A stretch of DNA of 45,079 bases from Sphingomonas sp. Y57. GTDB lineage: Bacteria; Pseudomonadota; Alphaproteobacteria; Sphingomonadales; Sphingomonadaceae. Each line of letters opens with the position of its first letter. The first letter of the stretch is position 1. The translations under genes were made by a program, and so were the position numbers. The notes beneath the pieces were generated by a model. That model did not search any database. It was not told the origin of the DNA and saw only the letters and a program-made list of their open reading frames with translations. The DNA lies in assembly GCF_001015195.1 (NCBI RefSeq), contig NZ_LDES01000018.1:1-45079 (forward strand). Reading direction: 5' to 3'. Shown in pieces: positions 20,092 to 28,580 of this stretch.

Positions 20092-20205
20092 CGATCCGAA
20101 CCCGTTGTCGCTCCCACGTCGGGGATGCCTTGCCTTCCGGCATGGTTCAAGGGCAATGCGGATGGAAGGGGGCGTCGCAATCCGGCGGCGAATCGCGGCG
20201 GCCGG

Positions 20206-20234
20206 TTGACAGGCGTGATTGGCCGCATTAGTGA
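20206..20234 (+). promoter_or_regulatory. candidate promoter of the rpsM-rpsK-rpoA-rplQ operon
   Basis: A perfect -35 hexamer TTGACA (20206-20211) is followed after 17 bp by TAGTGA (20229-20234), a poor -10. It lies 145 bp before rpsM in the divergent region shared with the acyltransferase gene. A separate promoter is expected because adk ends at a terminator 3.2 kb upstream. Confidence 0.45.
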
Positions 20235-20378
20235 CCCCCGTTCCCATACCGCTTTGCCCGGTACCGCTTCGTGCGCGTGCCGCGTTTCTTGCGTGGTGGG
20301 AGGCGGTCCCGGTCCGACGGGGCGAGCGTCGAGATGGGGCGGCCAGCCAACCGCCCCGTGGAGCAGGAGAATAGCACA

Positions 20379-20747
20379 GTGGCACGTATTGCGGGTGTCA
20401 ATATCCCGACCAACAAGCGCGTCGAAATCGCGCTGACCTACATTCACGGCATTGGCCCCGCCAAGGCCAAGGAAATCACCGCCAAGCTGGGCATCGAGCC
20501 GCAGCGCCGCGTTCAGGACCTCAGCGATCAGGAAGTCCTCCAGATCCGCGAGGCGATCGACGCCGGCTACACCGTCGAGGGCGACCTGCGTCGCCAGGTG
20601 GCGATGAACATCAAGCGCCTGATGGACCTGGCCTGCTATCGCGGCCTGCGTCATCGCAAGGGCCTTCCGGTCCGCGGCCAGCGCACGCACACAAATGCGC
20701 GCACCCGCAAGGGCAAGGCCAAGCCGATCGCCGGCAAGAAGAAGTAA
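20379..20747 (+). CDS. rpsM: 30S ribosomal protein S13
   Basis: S13 (122 residues) pairs with S19 in the head and contacts P-site tRNA. The start is the GTG at 20379 ([20 protein letters not shown]) with AGGAGA upstream; the frame continues upstream without resembling S13. [18 protein letters not shown], the helix-hairpin-helix region and [20 protein letters not shown] are diagnostic. It is the first gene of the alpha operon. Confidence 0.97.
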   Translation: MARIAGVNIPTNKRVEIALTYIHGIGPAKAKEITAKLGIEPQRRVQDLSDQEVLQIREAIDAGYTVEGDLRRQVAMNIKRLMDLACYRGLRHRKGLPVRGQRTHTNARTRKGKAKPIAGKKK

Positions 20748-20754
20748 TGGGCTT

Positions 20755-20783
20755 GAGCGTCGGGCTGAACGGCTGCGACGCTC
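20755..20783 (+). promoter_or_regulatory. hairpin in the rpsM-rpsK spacer
   Basis: GAGCGTCG (20755-20762) pairs perfectly with CGACGCTC (20776-20783); 13-nt loop. It fills most of the 62-nt spacer and has no T-run. A processing or feedback-control site is possible. Confidence 0.45.
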
Positions 20784-20809
20784 GCTCCTTGATGTAGGAT
20801 ACGGATAAG

Positions 20810-21199
20810 ATGGCACGTGAACCCCAGCGCATTCGCCGCCGCGAGCGCAAGAACATCACCGCCGGCGTCGCGCATGTGAACGCCAGCTTCAACAACACCA
20901 TGATCACCATCACCGATGCTCAGGGCAACGCGATTGCCTGGTCGTCGGCCGGCATGATGGGCTTCAAGGGCAGCCGCAAGTCGACCCCTTACGCCGCCCA
21001 GGTCGCCGCCGAGGACGCGGGCAAGAAGGCCGCCGAGCACGGCGTCCGCACGCTCGAGGTTGAGGTGAAGGGCCCCGGTTCGGGCCGTGAGTCGGCGCTC
21101 CGCGCGCTGCAGGCGGTCGGCTTCCACATCACGTCGATCCGTGACGTGACGCCGATCCCGCACAACGGCGTGCGTCCGTCGAAGCGCCGCCGCGTCTGA
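20810..21199 (+). CDS. rpsK: 30S ribosomal protein S11
   Basis: S11 (129 residues, normal length) forms the platform and shapes the E-site. [40 protein letters not shown] and the C-terminal [19 protein letters not shown] identify it. A GC-rich UUCG hairpin follows before rpoA. Confidence 0.98.
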   Translation: MAREPQRIRRRERKNITAGVAHVNASFNNTMITITDAQGNAIAWSSAGMMGFKGSRKSTPYAAQVAAEDAGKKAAEHGVRTLEVEVKGPGSGRESALRALQAVGFHITSIRDVTPIPHNGVRPSKRRRV

Positions 21200-21205
21200 T
21201 CCGGC

Positions 21206-21225
21206 GCGGGGGCTTCGGCCCCCGC
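21206..21225 (+). promoter_or_regulatory. UUCG-loop hairpin between rpsK and rpoA
   Basis: GCGGGGGC (21206-21213) pairs with GCCCCCGC (21218-21225) around a TTCG loop, followed by TCTCCGTTT. It resembles a terminator with a weak tract, inside an operon, and may set the ratio of rpoA to the ribosomal genes or protect mRNA ends. Confidence 0.5.
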
Positions 21226-21281
21226 TCTCCGTTTATCCGGCAGGTTGCCTCCCGCGCCTGCCATACCCCGAGGGGAACACA

Positions 21282-22343
21282 GTGGCTGTCAACGCAAAGA
21301 ACTGGCAGGAACTCAAGAAGCCGAACGGCCTCGAAAAGAAGTCGGGCGGCGATGGCAAGCGTAAGGCGACCTTTGTCGCTGAGCCGCTGGAGCGCGGCTT
21401 CGGCCTGACGCTCGGCAACTCGCTGCGTCGCGTACTGTTGTCCTCGCTGCAGGGCGCCGCGGTCACCTCGATCAAGATCGAGAACGTGCTTCACGAGTTC
21501 TCGAGCCTTGCGGGCGTTCGCGAGGACGTCACCGACATCGTTCTCAACGTCAAGCAGATCGCGCTCAAGATGCAGGGCGACGGCCCCCGTCGTCTCCAGC
21601 TCTCGGCGACCGGTCCGGCCGAAGTCACCGCGGGCATGATCGCCGCTTCGGGCGACATCGAGGTGATGAACACCGACCTGGTGATCTGCCACCTCGACGA
21701 CGGCGCGACCCTGAACATGGAACTGACCGCCGATGTCGGCAAGGGCTATGTCACTGCCGCCGCCAACCGTCCGGTCGACGCGCCGATCGGCCTGATCCCG
21801 GTCGATGCGCTCTACTCGCCGGTCCGTCAGGTCGCCTACAAGGTCGAGAACACCCGCGTCGGTCAGGAACTCGACTATGACAAGCTCACGCTGACGATCG
21901 AGACCGACGGCACCGTCACGCCGGAGGACGCGCTCGCCTATTCGGCCCGCATCCTGCAGGACCAGCTCCAGCTCTTCGTCCACTTCGACGATGGCATGGC
22001 GATCTCCGCTCCGGCCGCGGGCGCTGGCGCCGCGGGTGGTGCTGCTGGCGAACCGGAAGGCGATGCCAACCAGCTCAACCGCTACCTGCTCAAGAAGGTC
22101 GACGAGCTCGAGCTGTCGGTCCGTTCGGCCAACTGCCTCAAGAACGACAACATCATCTACATTGGCGACCTGGTCCAGAAGACCGAGGCCGAGATGCTGC
22201 GCACGCCGAACTTCGGCCGCAAGTCGCTCAACGAGATCAAGGAAGTCCTCGCTTCGATGGGCCTCCGCCTGGGCATGGAAATCCCGGGCTGGCCGCCGGA
22301 GAACATCGAGGAAATGGCCAAGAAGCTCGAACAGGAGTTCTGA
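21282..22343 (+). CDS. rpoA: DNA-directed RNA polymerase subunit alpha
   Basis: The alpha subunit (353 residues) dimerises to start RNA polymerase assembly; its C-terminal domain binds UP elements and activators. The start is the GTG at 21282 ([14 protein letters not shown]) after GAGGGGAA. The N-terminal domain shows [24 protein letters not shown] (in pieces, [17 protein letters not shown]) and ends with [16 protein letters not shown] near residue 237. An Ala/Gly-rich linker ([14 protein letters not shown]) leads to the C-terminal domain with [19 protein letters not shown] and the [21 protein letters not shown] helix-hairpin region. Confidence 0.98.
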
Positions 22344-22458
22344 TGCGGTGGGGGGTTTCGGCTCCCCTCCCATCTGCAAAGGGGAAAGGGCGGCGCCCCG
22401 GACTGCCGCCTGGCTTGGGGTACCTCGCACGGCCCTCTGACAAACGAAGGAAATCATC

Positions 22459-22881
22459 ATGCGCCATCGCGTTGGCGGTCGTAAGCTTCAGCGGACCGCT
22501 TCCCATCGTACCGCCCTGTTCCGTAACCAGTCGGCGGCGCTCATCAAGCATGAGCAGATCCTGACCACGCTCGCCAAGGCGAAGGAGCTTCGCCCCTATG
22601 TCGAGAAGCTGATCACGCTGGCCAAGAAGGGCGGCCTCGCCAATCGCCGTCTCGCCCATGCGCGCCTGCAGGACGACACCCAGCTCAAGAAGCTGTTCGA
22701 GGTCCTGGCCGAGCGTTACGCTTCGCGTAACGGCGGTTACACCCGCATCGTCAAGGCCGGCATCCGTGCGTCGGACGCTGCGCCGATGGCGATCATCGAG
22801 TTCGTCGATCGCGACGTCTCGGCCAAGGGCCAGGACTCCGGTCCTGTCGAGACCGACGAGGACGTCGCCGAGGCGGCCTGA
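22459..22881 (+). CDS. rplQ: 50S ribosomal protein L17
   Basis: L17 (140 residues) lies near the tunnel exit. [40 protein letters not shown] and the C-terminal [20 protein letters not shown] are conserved. AAGGAAA precedes the start. It ends the alpha operon, followed by a strong terminator; the 115-bp rpoA-rplQ spacer holds nothing firm. Confidence 0.97.
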   Translation: MRHRVGGRKLQRTASHRTALFRNQSAALIKHEQILTTLAKAKELRPYVEKLITLAKKGGLANRRLAHARLQDDTQLKKLFEVLAERYASRNGGYTRIVKAGIRASDAAPMAIIEFVDRDVSAKGQDSGPVETDEDVAEAA

Positions 22882-22934
22882 TCGATATCCTCCGCTCCTT
22901 TGCGGAGTGGGATGATCGAGCAAGTCATTGCAAA

Positions 22935-22968
22935 GAGAGCCGCGGGCGTTACGCTCGCGGCTCTTTTT
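22935..22968 (+). terminator. rho-independent terminator after rplQ
   Basis: An 11-bp stem (AGCCGCGGGCG with CGCTCGCGGCT, loop TTA) extended by a GAG/CTC arm is followed by TTTTT (22964-22968). Further A-T pairing outside the stem could let it act in both directions. Confidence 0.9.
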
Positions 22969-22997
22969 CTTTGCATTCCGCAGGGGGGTTCCGTTCG

Positions 22998-25133
22998 ATG
23001 CCGTCGATGATGTTGCGTGCCGCCCTCGCCTGTGTCCTGATGAGCACCGCCTTGCCCCTCTCCGCCGAAAATCCCAAGCTCCCCCCCTATCCCGAGACCC
23101 GCCGCGGCGACGTCGTCGAGGAACAGTTCGGCGAGGCGATCGCCGATCCCTATCGCTGGCTCGAGAGCGACGTCCGCGAGGATGCCGAGGTCGCCCGCTG
23201 GGTCGATGCCGAGAACAAGGTCACCGAGGCCTATCTCGACGCGCTTCCGGGTCGCGATGCGATCCGCAAGCGGCTCAAGACGCTGTGGAACTATGAGCGC
23301 TACGGCGTACCGCGCAAACGAGGCGGACGCTATTTCTACACCTATAACAGCGGCCTGCAGAACCAGTCGGTGCTGCTCGTCCGCGACGGGCTCGACGGCA
23401 AGGAGCGCGAGCTGCTCGATCCCAACCGCTGGGCGAAGGACGGGGCGACCGCGCTCGACGAATGGCGGCCGTCGAACAATGGCGACCTGTTGCTCTATTC
23501 GGTCCAGGACGGCGGCAGCGACTGGCGTACCCTACGCGTGATCGACGTCGCGACCGGCAAGACGCTCGACGACGAGATCAAATGGGTCAAATTCTCCGAC
23601 CTCTCCTGGGACGGCGACGGCCGCGGCTTCTATTATTCGCGCTTCCCCGAGCCGAAGGCGGGCGCTGCCTTCCAGCAGCTCAACCTCAACCACCAGGTCT
23701 ATTATCACCGGATCGGCACCCCGCAGTCCGCGGACAGGCTGCTCTATGCAACACCGAACCGGCCCCGGCTCAACCACAGCGTCGAGACCACGCAGGACGG
23801 CCGCTATGCACTCGTGACATCGAGTGAAGGCACCGATGAACGCTATGAGCTGACGCTGTTCGACCTGGCGGAGCCCAATGCGAAGCCACGCAAGCTTGTA
23901 ACCGGGTTCACCAATGAATGGGCGCTGGCGGGCAGCGTCGGCAGCAAGCTCTATTTTCGCACCAACCTGAAAGCGCCGCGCCAGCGGGTGGTGATGCTCG
24001 ACGTGGCGGAGCGGAAGCCCAGGCCGGTCGAGATCATAGCGCAGACCAGCGATACCCTGGTGGGTGTGTCGCTGGTCGGCAGCCGGCTGATCCTCGCCTA
24101 TCTGGGCGATGCCAAGACCGAGGCGCAATTGTTCGAGCTGACCGGCCAGCCGGTCGGCCCGATCAACCTGCCCGACATCGGCACCGGCGCGGGCTTCGGC
24201 GGGCGGACCGGAGATCCAGGGACTTTCTTCAGCTTCTCCAGCTTCGCGACGCCATCGACCATCTACCGGTTCAACAGCGCGACCCGGAAAATGGAGGAGT
24301 TCATCAAGCCGAAGCTGTCGTTCGATCCGCGCGATTATATCGTCGACCAGCAATTCTACCGGTCGAAGGACGGCACCGAGGTTCCGATGTTCGTCGCGCG
24401 CAAGAAGTCGACCGGGCCGGGCGCGCCCGCGCTGCTCTATGGCTATGGTGGCTTCAACATCTCGATGACGCCGGGCTTCTCACCCGCTATCCTCGACTGG
24501 ATGGAGATGGGCGGCGTCTATGCGGTCGCCAACCTTCGCGGCGGCGGCGAATATGGCAAGGTCTGGCATGAGGCCGGCCGCCTCGCCAACAAGCAGAACG
24601 TGTTCGACGACTTCATCGCGGCCGGCGAATATCTGATCTCCAGCGGCATCAGCGCCAAAGGGCGGCTTGCGGCGATGGGCCGGTCGAATGGTGGCCTGCT
24701 GATCGGTGCCGTGGTCAACCAGCGCCCCGACCTGTTCGCTGCGGTCAATCCCGCGGTCGGGGTGATGGATATGCTGCGCTTCAACCGCTTCACCGCCGGC
24801 CGCTACTGGGTCGACGACTATGGCGATCCGGGCAAGGAAGCCGACTTCCATGTCCTGCGCAGCTACTCTCCCTATCACAATATCAAGGCCGGTGCCGATT
24901 ACCCGGCCATCCTGGTGACGACCGCCGATACCGACGACCGCGTCGTGCCGGGGCACAGCTTCAAATATACCGCCGCGCTGCAGGCGGCTGACATCGGCGC
25001 CAGGCCGCACCTGATCCGCATCGAGACGCGCGCGGGCCACGGATCGGGCAAGCCGACCGACAAGATCATCGACGAGTACGCCGACCTCTGGGCTTTCATG
25101 GGCTATTGGACGGGGATGCGCCTGCCGCAGTGA
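22998..25133 (+). CDS. secreted prolyl oligopeptidase (S9A)
   Basis: A 711-residue serine peptidase cleaving short peptides after proline, probably periplasmic. The ATG at 22998 gives a signal peptide (MLRAALACVLMSTALPLSA) and is preceded by AGGGGGG. The N-terminal segment PYPETRRGDVVEEQFGEAIADPYRWLE is followed by a beta-propeller and then the C-terminal alpha/beta hydrolase. The catalytic triad is visible: Ser563 in GRSNGGLL, Asp in TDDRVVPGHSFKY (646/647) and His681 in RAGHGSGKP. Length fits the S9A family plus a signal. It follows the rplQ terminator and has no functional link with the ribosomal genes. Confidence 0.93.
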   Translation: MPSMMLRAALACVLMSTALPLSAENPKLPPYPETRRGDVVEEQFGEAIADPYRWLESDVREDAEVARWVDAENKVTEAYLDALPGRDAIRKRLKTLWNYERYGVPRKRGGRYFYTYNSGLQNQSVLLVRDGLDGKERELLDPNRWAKDGATALDEWRPSNNGDLLLYSVQDGGSDWRTLRVIDVATGKTLDDEIKWVKFSDLSWDGDGRGFYYSRFPEPKAGAAFQQLNLNHQVYYHRIGTPQSADRLLYATPNRPRLNHSVETTQDGRYALVTSSEGTDERYELTLFDLAEPNAKPRKLVTGFTNEWALAGSVGSKLYFRTNLKAPRQRVVMLDVAERKPRPVEIIAQTSDTLVGVSLVGSRLILAYLGDAKTEAQLFELTGQPVGPINLPDIGTGAGFGGRTGDPGTFFSFSSFATPSTIYRFNSATRKMEEFIKPKLSFDPRDYIVDQQFYRSKDGTEVPMFVARKKSTGPGAPALLYGYGGFNISMTPGFSPAILDWMEMGGVYAVANLRGGGEYGKVWHEAGRLANKQNVFDDFIAAGEYLISSGISAKGRLAAMGRSNGGLLIGAVVNQRPDLFAAVNPAVGVMDMLRFNRFTAGRYWVDDYGDPGKEADFHVLRSYSPYHNIKAGADYPAILVTTADTDDRVVPGHSFKYTAALQAADIGARPHLIRIETRAGHGSGKPTDKIIDEYADLWAFMGYWTGMRLPQ

Positions 25134-25158
25134 CGCGGCGACGGGGAGGGGGAGGACT

Positions 25159-25833
25159 ATGCGGCTGATCGGGCTTGTCGTCATGGTGATCATGCTGTCG
25201 AGCGCGGTCGGGGCGTCGGTCTACAAGGATTTCGAGAAGGTCTGGGAGACGCGCGACAAGACCTATCGATCTGAGCGGGAGACGCTGGAAGTCCGTGCCA
25301 AATCCTCCGCCGACCGCGCGATCCAGGCGCTGGTGATGGGCGAGAGGACCGGGGGCGACGACCTGACCCTCGCCCTGACCGCGGCCTGGTCGCTGTCCGA
25401 GCTGGTCGGGCGCGGGCAGACCCTCTTCGCCCTCCGCGAACATATGGCGACCCGCCCCTCTGTGGCGTTGTCGGAGGCCTGGCTCCAGGGCAAGATCGAC
25501 GAGCTTCGCCGCAAGGCCGGCGAGGCCGATCTGATGGAGGGCGAGATGGAGATCCTCAAGGGACGCGATACCATCCCGGTCCAGCAGTGGATCGGTGCGC
25601 TGGAGCAGCTCTCGATGATGCGCGGCACCATTTCGGGCTCGGCGGCCGAGCTGGCCCTGATCGAACAGAATCTCTCCAGCTATTATCGTGCGCGGGCCGG
25701 GGAGCAGGCCGATCGGCGCCGGCTGATCGCCAGCGTCCTCGTCGGCCTCTCCGCCGCCGTGCGCGCCAAGCAGGACGACGTGCAGCATCGGAGCGCGGCC
25801 TGCGCGGCGACGGGGCGGTGCATGGCACGTTGA
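25159..25833 (+). CDS. secreted or membrane-anchored helical protein, unknown
   Basis: A 224-residue protein I do not recognise. A hydrophobic N-terminus (MRLIGLVVMVIMLSSAVGAS) suggests a signal peptide or anchor. The rest is predominantly helical and charged, with few glycines or prolines, a likely coiled-coil-prone region around ELRRKAGEADLMEGEMEILKG, and two cysteines near the C-terminus (CAATGRC). GGGGAGGGGGAGG precedes the ATG. It starts 25 bp after the oligopeptidase gene and may be co-transcribed with it. Confidence 0.75.
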   Translation: MRLIGLVVMVIMLSSAVGASVYKDFEKVWETRDKTYRSERETLEVRAKSSADRAIQALVMGERTGGDDLTLALTAAWSLSELVGRGQTLFALREHMATRPSVALSEAWLQGKIDELRRKAGEADLMEGEMEILKGRDTIPVQQWIGALEQLSMMRGTISGSAAELALIEQNLSSYYRARAGEQADRRRLIASVLVGLSAAVRAKQDDVQHRSAACAATGRCMAR

Positions 25834-25905
25834 CCGCGCCAAATAATAAGCAGTCATGATTGTTTTTTTCTTGCTCGCGGACCGTGACCGTTCTTTGTAG
25901 GCGCG

Positions 25906-25922
25906 GCGCCCATCGTGGGCGC
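25906..25922 (+). promoter_or_regulatory. small hairpin in the leader of the quinohaemoprotein gene
   Basis: GCGCCCA-TCG-TGGGCGC, a perfect 7-bp stem, lies 52 bp before the next gene. A run of seven Ts (25862-25868 region) sits upstream of it, so it is not a terminator for the plus strand. No clear promoter hexamers were found in this 140-bp gap. Confidence 0.3.
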
Positions 25923-25973
25923 TTCGAGTCGCGCGCCGCCGTCAACGAGCGGCAATAGTCGGGAGAGGATGGG

Positions 25974-27893
25974 ATGCAGCGGATCGGGCGTGGCCTTGCG
26001 GGACTGTCGCTGGCGATCGCGGCGGCGGTGATCGGCGCCGGGACGGTGACGGGGCAGCCGGTGAGCGAGAACGCGGCACTCGAGAAGACGCGGATCCGCT
26101 CGACCGATGATTTCCAGGCGAAGGATGCGGGCGCCGTCGATCCGGCCACGGCTCCGGGCAAGGCGATCTTCGCCGAACATTGCGCCGTCTGCCATGAGGG
26201 CGGGGTGCCGAAGGCGCCGTCGCCGACCTTCCTGGCGATGATGCCGGGCGACGCGATCGTCGCAGCACTGACCGACGGCGTGATGAAGGTGCAGGGTTCG
26301 GCTCTGTCCCCGGCGCAGCGGGTCGAGGTCGCCGAGTTCGTGACCCGCCGCCGCCTGTCGGGCGAAGCGAAGCCGAAGCTGCCACCGGTCTGCAAGGGAC
26401 CGCAGCTCGCCTTCGATACGAAGGACCCGCCGCGCGCCGTGGGCTGGGGGCATGACAATCGCCGCTACATCCCGGGCGACATGGCGAAGCTTCCCGCTGC
26501 GGACGTGCCGAAGCTGGCGTTCAAATGGGCCTACGCCTTCCCTGCTGCGCTGCGCGCCCGCTCGCAGCCCAGCTATGGCTGGGGGACGATGTTCGTCGGC
26601 AGCCAGGACGGCACCATCTATGCCTTCGACCTCGACAGCGGCTGCACCAAATGGACGCAGCGCGTGTCGGCCGAGGTACGCACTTCGATCGTCGCGGACG
26701 CCGCGACGAAGCGGCTCTATTTCGGTGATCTGCTTGGCCGCGCCTATGCGCTCGATGCCTTCACCGGCAAGATCCTCTGGTCCGAGAAACTCGACGACCA
26801 TCCCGATGCGACGATCACCGGAACGCCGGCCCTGGGCGGCGGGCTGCTCTATGTTCCGGTTTCCTCGCTGGAGGTGACCCAGCCGGCCGACCCCAAATAT
26901 GCCTGCTGCACCTTCCGCGGCTCGGTGGTCGCGCTCGACCCGGCGACCGGTGCGGTCCGCTGGCGTGCCTATACGGTGCCCCAGCCGCCGACCGAGCAGG
27001 GGACGAACCCGGCCGGGACCCCGATCCTCGGCCCGTCCGGCGCGCCGGTGTGGAACAGCCCCACCTATGATGCCGAAAAGGGCCGCGTCTATTTCGGATC
27101 GGGGGAGAATTACTCCTCCCCTGCCGACGACAATAGCGACGCGGTGTTCGCGGTGGACGCCAAGACCGGGCACCGGCTGTGGCATACCCAGCTCACCAAG
27201 GGCGATGCATGGAATGTGGCCTGTATGCTCGGCTCGGGAAGCTGTCCCAAGGAGAACGGCCCCGACCATGACGTCGCCGCCTCGACCCTGCTGATTCCGC
27301 TCGGTGGGGGGCAGCGCATCCTGGTGGTCGGCCAGAAATCGGGTGAGGCCTGGGGGCTCGATCCCGACGACGGCCGGATCGTCTGGCAGCGACAGCTTGG
27401 CCATGGCGGCACCCAGGGCGGTGTCCATTTCGGCATGGCGGCCGACGGCACGCGCGTCTTCGTGCCGATCAACGACATGCCCGACACCGGCGACGCGCGA
27501 GTCTATGATGCGTCGATCCGCGGATCTGGACTGCATGCGATAGACGCCGCCACCGGCCGGGTGATCTGGAACGCCCGTGCGCCCGACGACTGCGCCGGCT
27601 TGAAATTCTGCGATACCGGTATCTCCGCCGCGGTGACGGCGATTCCCGGCGTGGTGTTTGCCGGCCATCTCGACGGGAAGTTCCGTGCCTATGACGCCGC
27701 GACCGGCAAGGTGGTGTGGCAGGTCGACACGACCCGGCCGGTACCGACCATAACCGGCGTCGAAGGCAAGGGCGGCTCGATGAGCGGCCCCGGCGCTCTG
27801 GTGGTCGACGGCCATGTCGTGATCAATTCGGGCTATGGCATGTACAGCCACATGGCCGGCAACCTGCTCATGGTGTTCGCGCCGGCGAAGTGA
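25974..27893 (+). CDS. PQQ-type quinohaemoprotein dehydrogenase, PVA-dehydrogenase-like
   Basis: A 639-residue periplasmic protein with an N-terminal signal/anchor (GLAGLSLAIAAAVIGAG), a cytochrome c domain with haem motif CAVCH (Cys70, Cys73, His74), and a PQQ beta-propeller. The propeller is marked by repeated blades such as DGTIYAFDLDSGCTKW, GRAYALDAFTGKILW and GSVVALDPATGAVRW, and by a vicinal cysteine pair (Cys311-Cys312, YACCTF) as in PQQ alcohol dehydrogenases. Haem at the N-terminal side of the propeller, rather than the C-terminal side, is the arrangement I recall for sphingomonad polyvinyl alcohol dehydrogenase. The substrate cannot be read from the sequence, and no PVA-hydrolase gene is adjacent. 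Confidence 0.82.
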   Translation: MQRIGRGLAGLSLAIAAAVIGAGTVTGQPVSENAALEKTRIRSTDDFQAKDAGAVDPATAPGKAIFAEHCAVCHEGGVPKAPSPTFLAMMPGDAIVAALTDGVMKVQGSALSPAQRVEVAEFVTRRRLSGEAKPKLPPVCKGPQLAFDTKDPPRAVGWGHDNRRYIPGDMAKLPAADVPKLAFKWAYAFPAALRARSQPSYGWGTMFVGSQDGTIYAFDLDSGCTKWTQRVSAEVRTSIVADAATKRLYFGDLLGRAYALDAFTGKILWSEKLDDHPDATITGTPALGGGLLYVPVSSLEVTQPADPKYACCTFRGSVVALDPATGAVRWRAYTVPQPPTEQGTNPAGTPILGPSGAPVWNSPTYDAEKGRVYFGSGENYSSPADDNSDAVFAVDAKTGHRLWHTQLTKGDAWNVACMLGSGSCPKENGPDHDVAASTLLIPLGGGQRILVVGQKSGEAWGLDPDDGRIVWQRQLGHGGTQGGVHFGMAADGTRVFVPINDMPDTGDARVYDASIRGSGLHAIDAATGRVIWNARAPDDCAGLKFCDTGISAAVTAIPGVVFAGHLDGKFRAYDAATGKVVWQVDTTRPVPTITGVEGKGGSMSGPGALVVDGHVVINSGYGMYSHMAGNLLMVFAPAK

Positions 27894-27989
27894 GTAATGT
27901 CGTCGCCCTGCCATTCAGCTCACCGCAATCTGCTGGCGGCTAATCGCACTTTACAGCATCGTAAGCGTGGCATTTTCTGGGGCATCGAC

Positions 27990-28469
27990 ATGATCAAGGC
28001 ACTCATCACTTCGGCGACGGCCGCGGCCCTGCTGGCGGGGGCGGCGGCACCGGCCATGGCGCGTCCCTATTGGGGCGGAGGCTACCATCATCATCGCCAT
28101 GGTGGAGGCGACACCTTCGGCAACATCCTGCTGGGCGCGATCATCGGCGGCGGCGCGATCGCGATCGCCTCGTCGGCGAGCAAGAACAGGCGCGAGCAGG
28201 TCCCGTCGCGGCGCGGCGACGACCAGCGCGATGATCTACGTGAGTCGGGCGAGGATGCCCGCCAGGTGGCGTCGATCTGCACGGATGCGGTCGAGAACAT
28301 GGCGCGCGGCCCGGTCTCATCGGTCGACTCGGTAGGCCGTGACGGGCCCGATGGCTGGCGCGTGGACGGCGTCGTCCGTGGCGAACGCGGCGACCGGCAC
28401 TTCTTCTGCGCGGTGCGCGAAGGTCAGATCGAGACGATCGACATGGGCGACCGGATGGCGGCGCGCTGA
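27990..28469 (+). CDS. small periplasmic protein, unknown
   Basis: A 159-residue protein. The ATG at 27990 gives a signal peptide (MIKALITSATAAALLAGAAA, cleaved near AMA). A His/Gly-rich stretch (YWGGGYHHHRHGGGD) follows, then a hydrophobic glycine-rich segment NILLGAIIGGGAIAIASSAS, a charged linker, and a C-terminal domain with two cysteines (ASICTDAVENMA and HFFCAVREGQIE). The glycine-rich helix and His cluster suggest an envelope or metal-binding role, but no family is claimed. It lies between the quinohaemoprotein gene and guaA and ends before a terminator. Confidence 0.75.
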   Translation: MIKALITSATAAALLAGAAAPAMARPYWGGGYHHHRHGGGDTFGNILLGAIIGGGAIAIASSASKNRREQVPSRRGDDQRDDLRESGEDARQVASICTDAVENMARGPVSSVDSVGRDGPDGWRVDGVVRGERGDRHFFCAVREGQIETIDMGDRMAAR

Positions 28470-28499
28470 GCCCCGTCGGGCGACGATAATCGCGAAAAG

Positions 28500-28530
28500 G
28501 CCCGCTCCCGTTTCCGGGGGCGGGCTTTTT
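28500..28530 (+). terminator. rho-independent terminator before guaA
   Basis: GCCCGCTCCCG (28500-28510) pairs with CGGGGGCGGGC (28515-28525), one T-G wobble, loop TTTC, then TTTTT (28526-28530). An A-run precedes the stem, so it may work in both directions. It lies 50 bp before guaA. Confidence 0.9.
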
Positions 28531-28580
28531 CGTGCCTGCCCCATCTGGACAGTCGCGCCGCCGCCCTTTATCGGCTCCGC

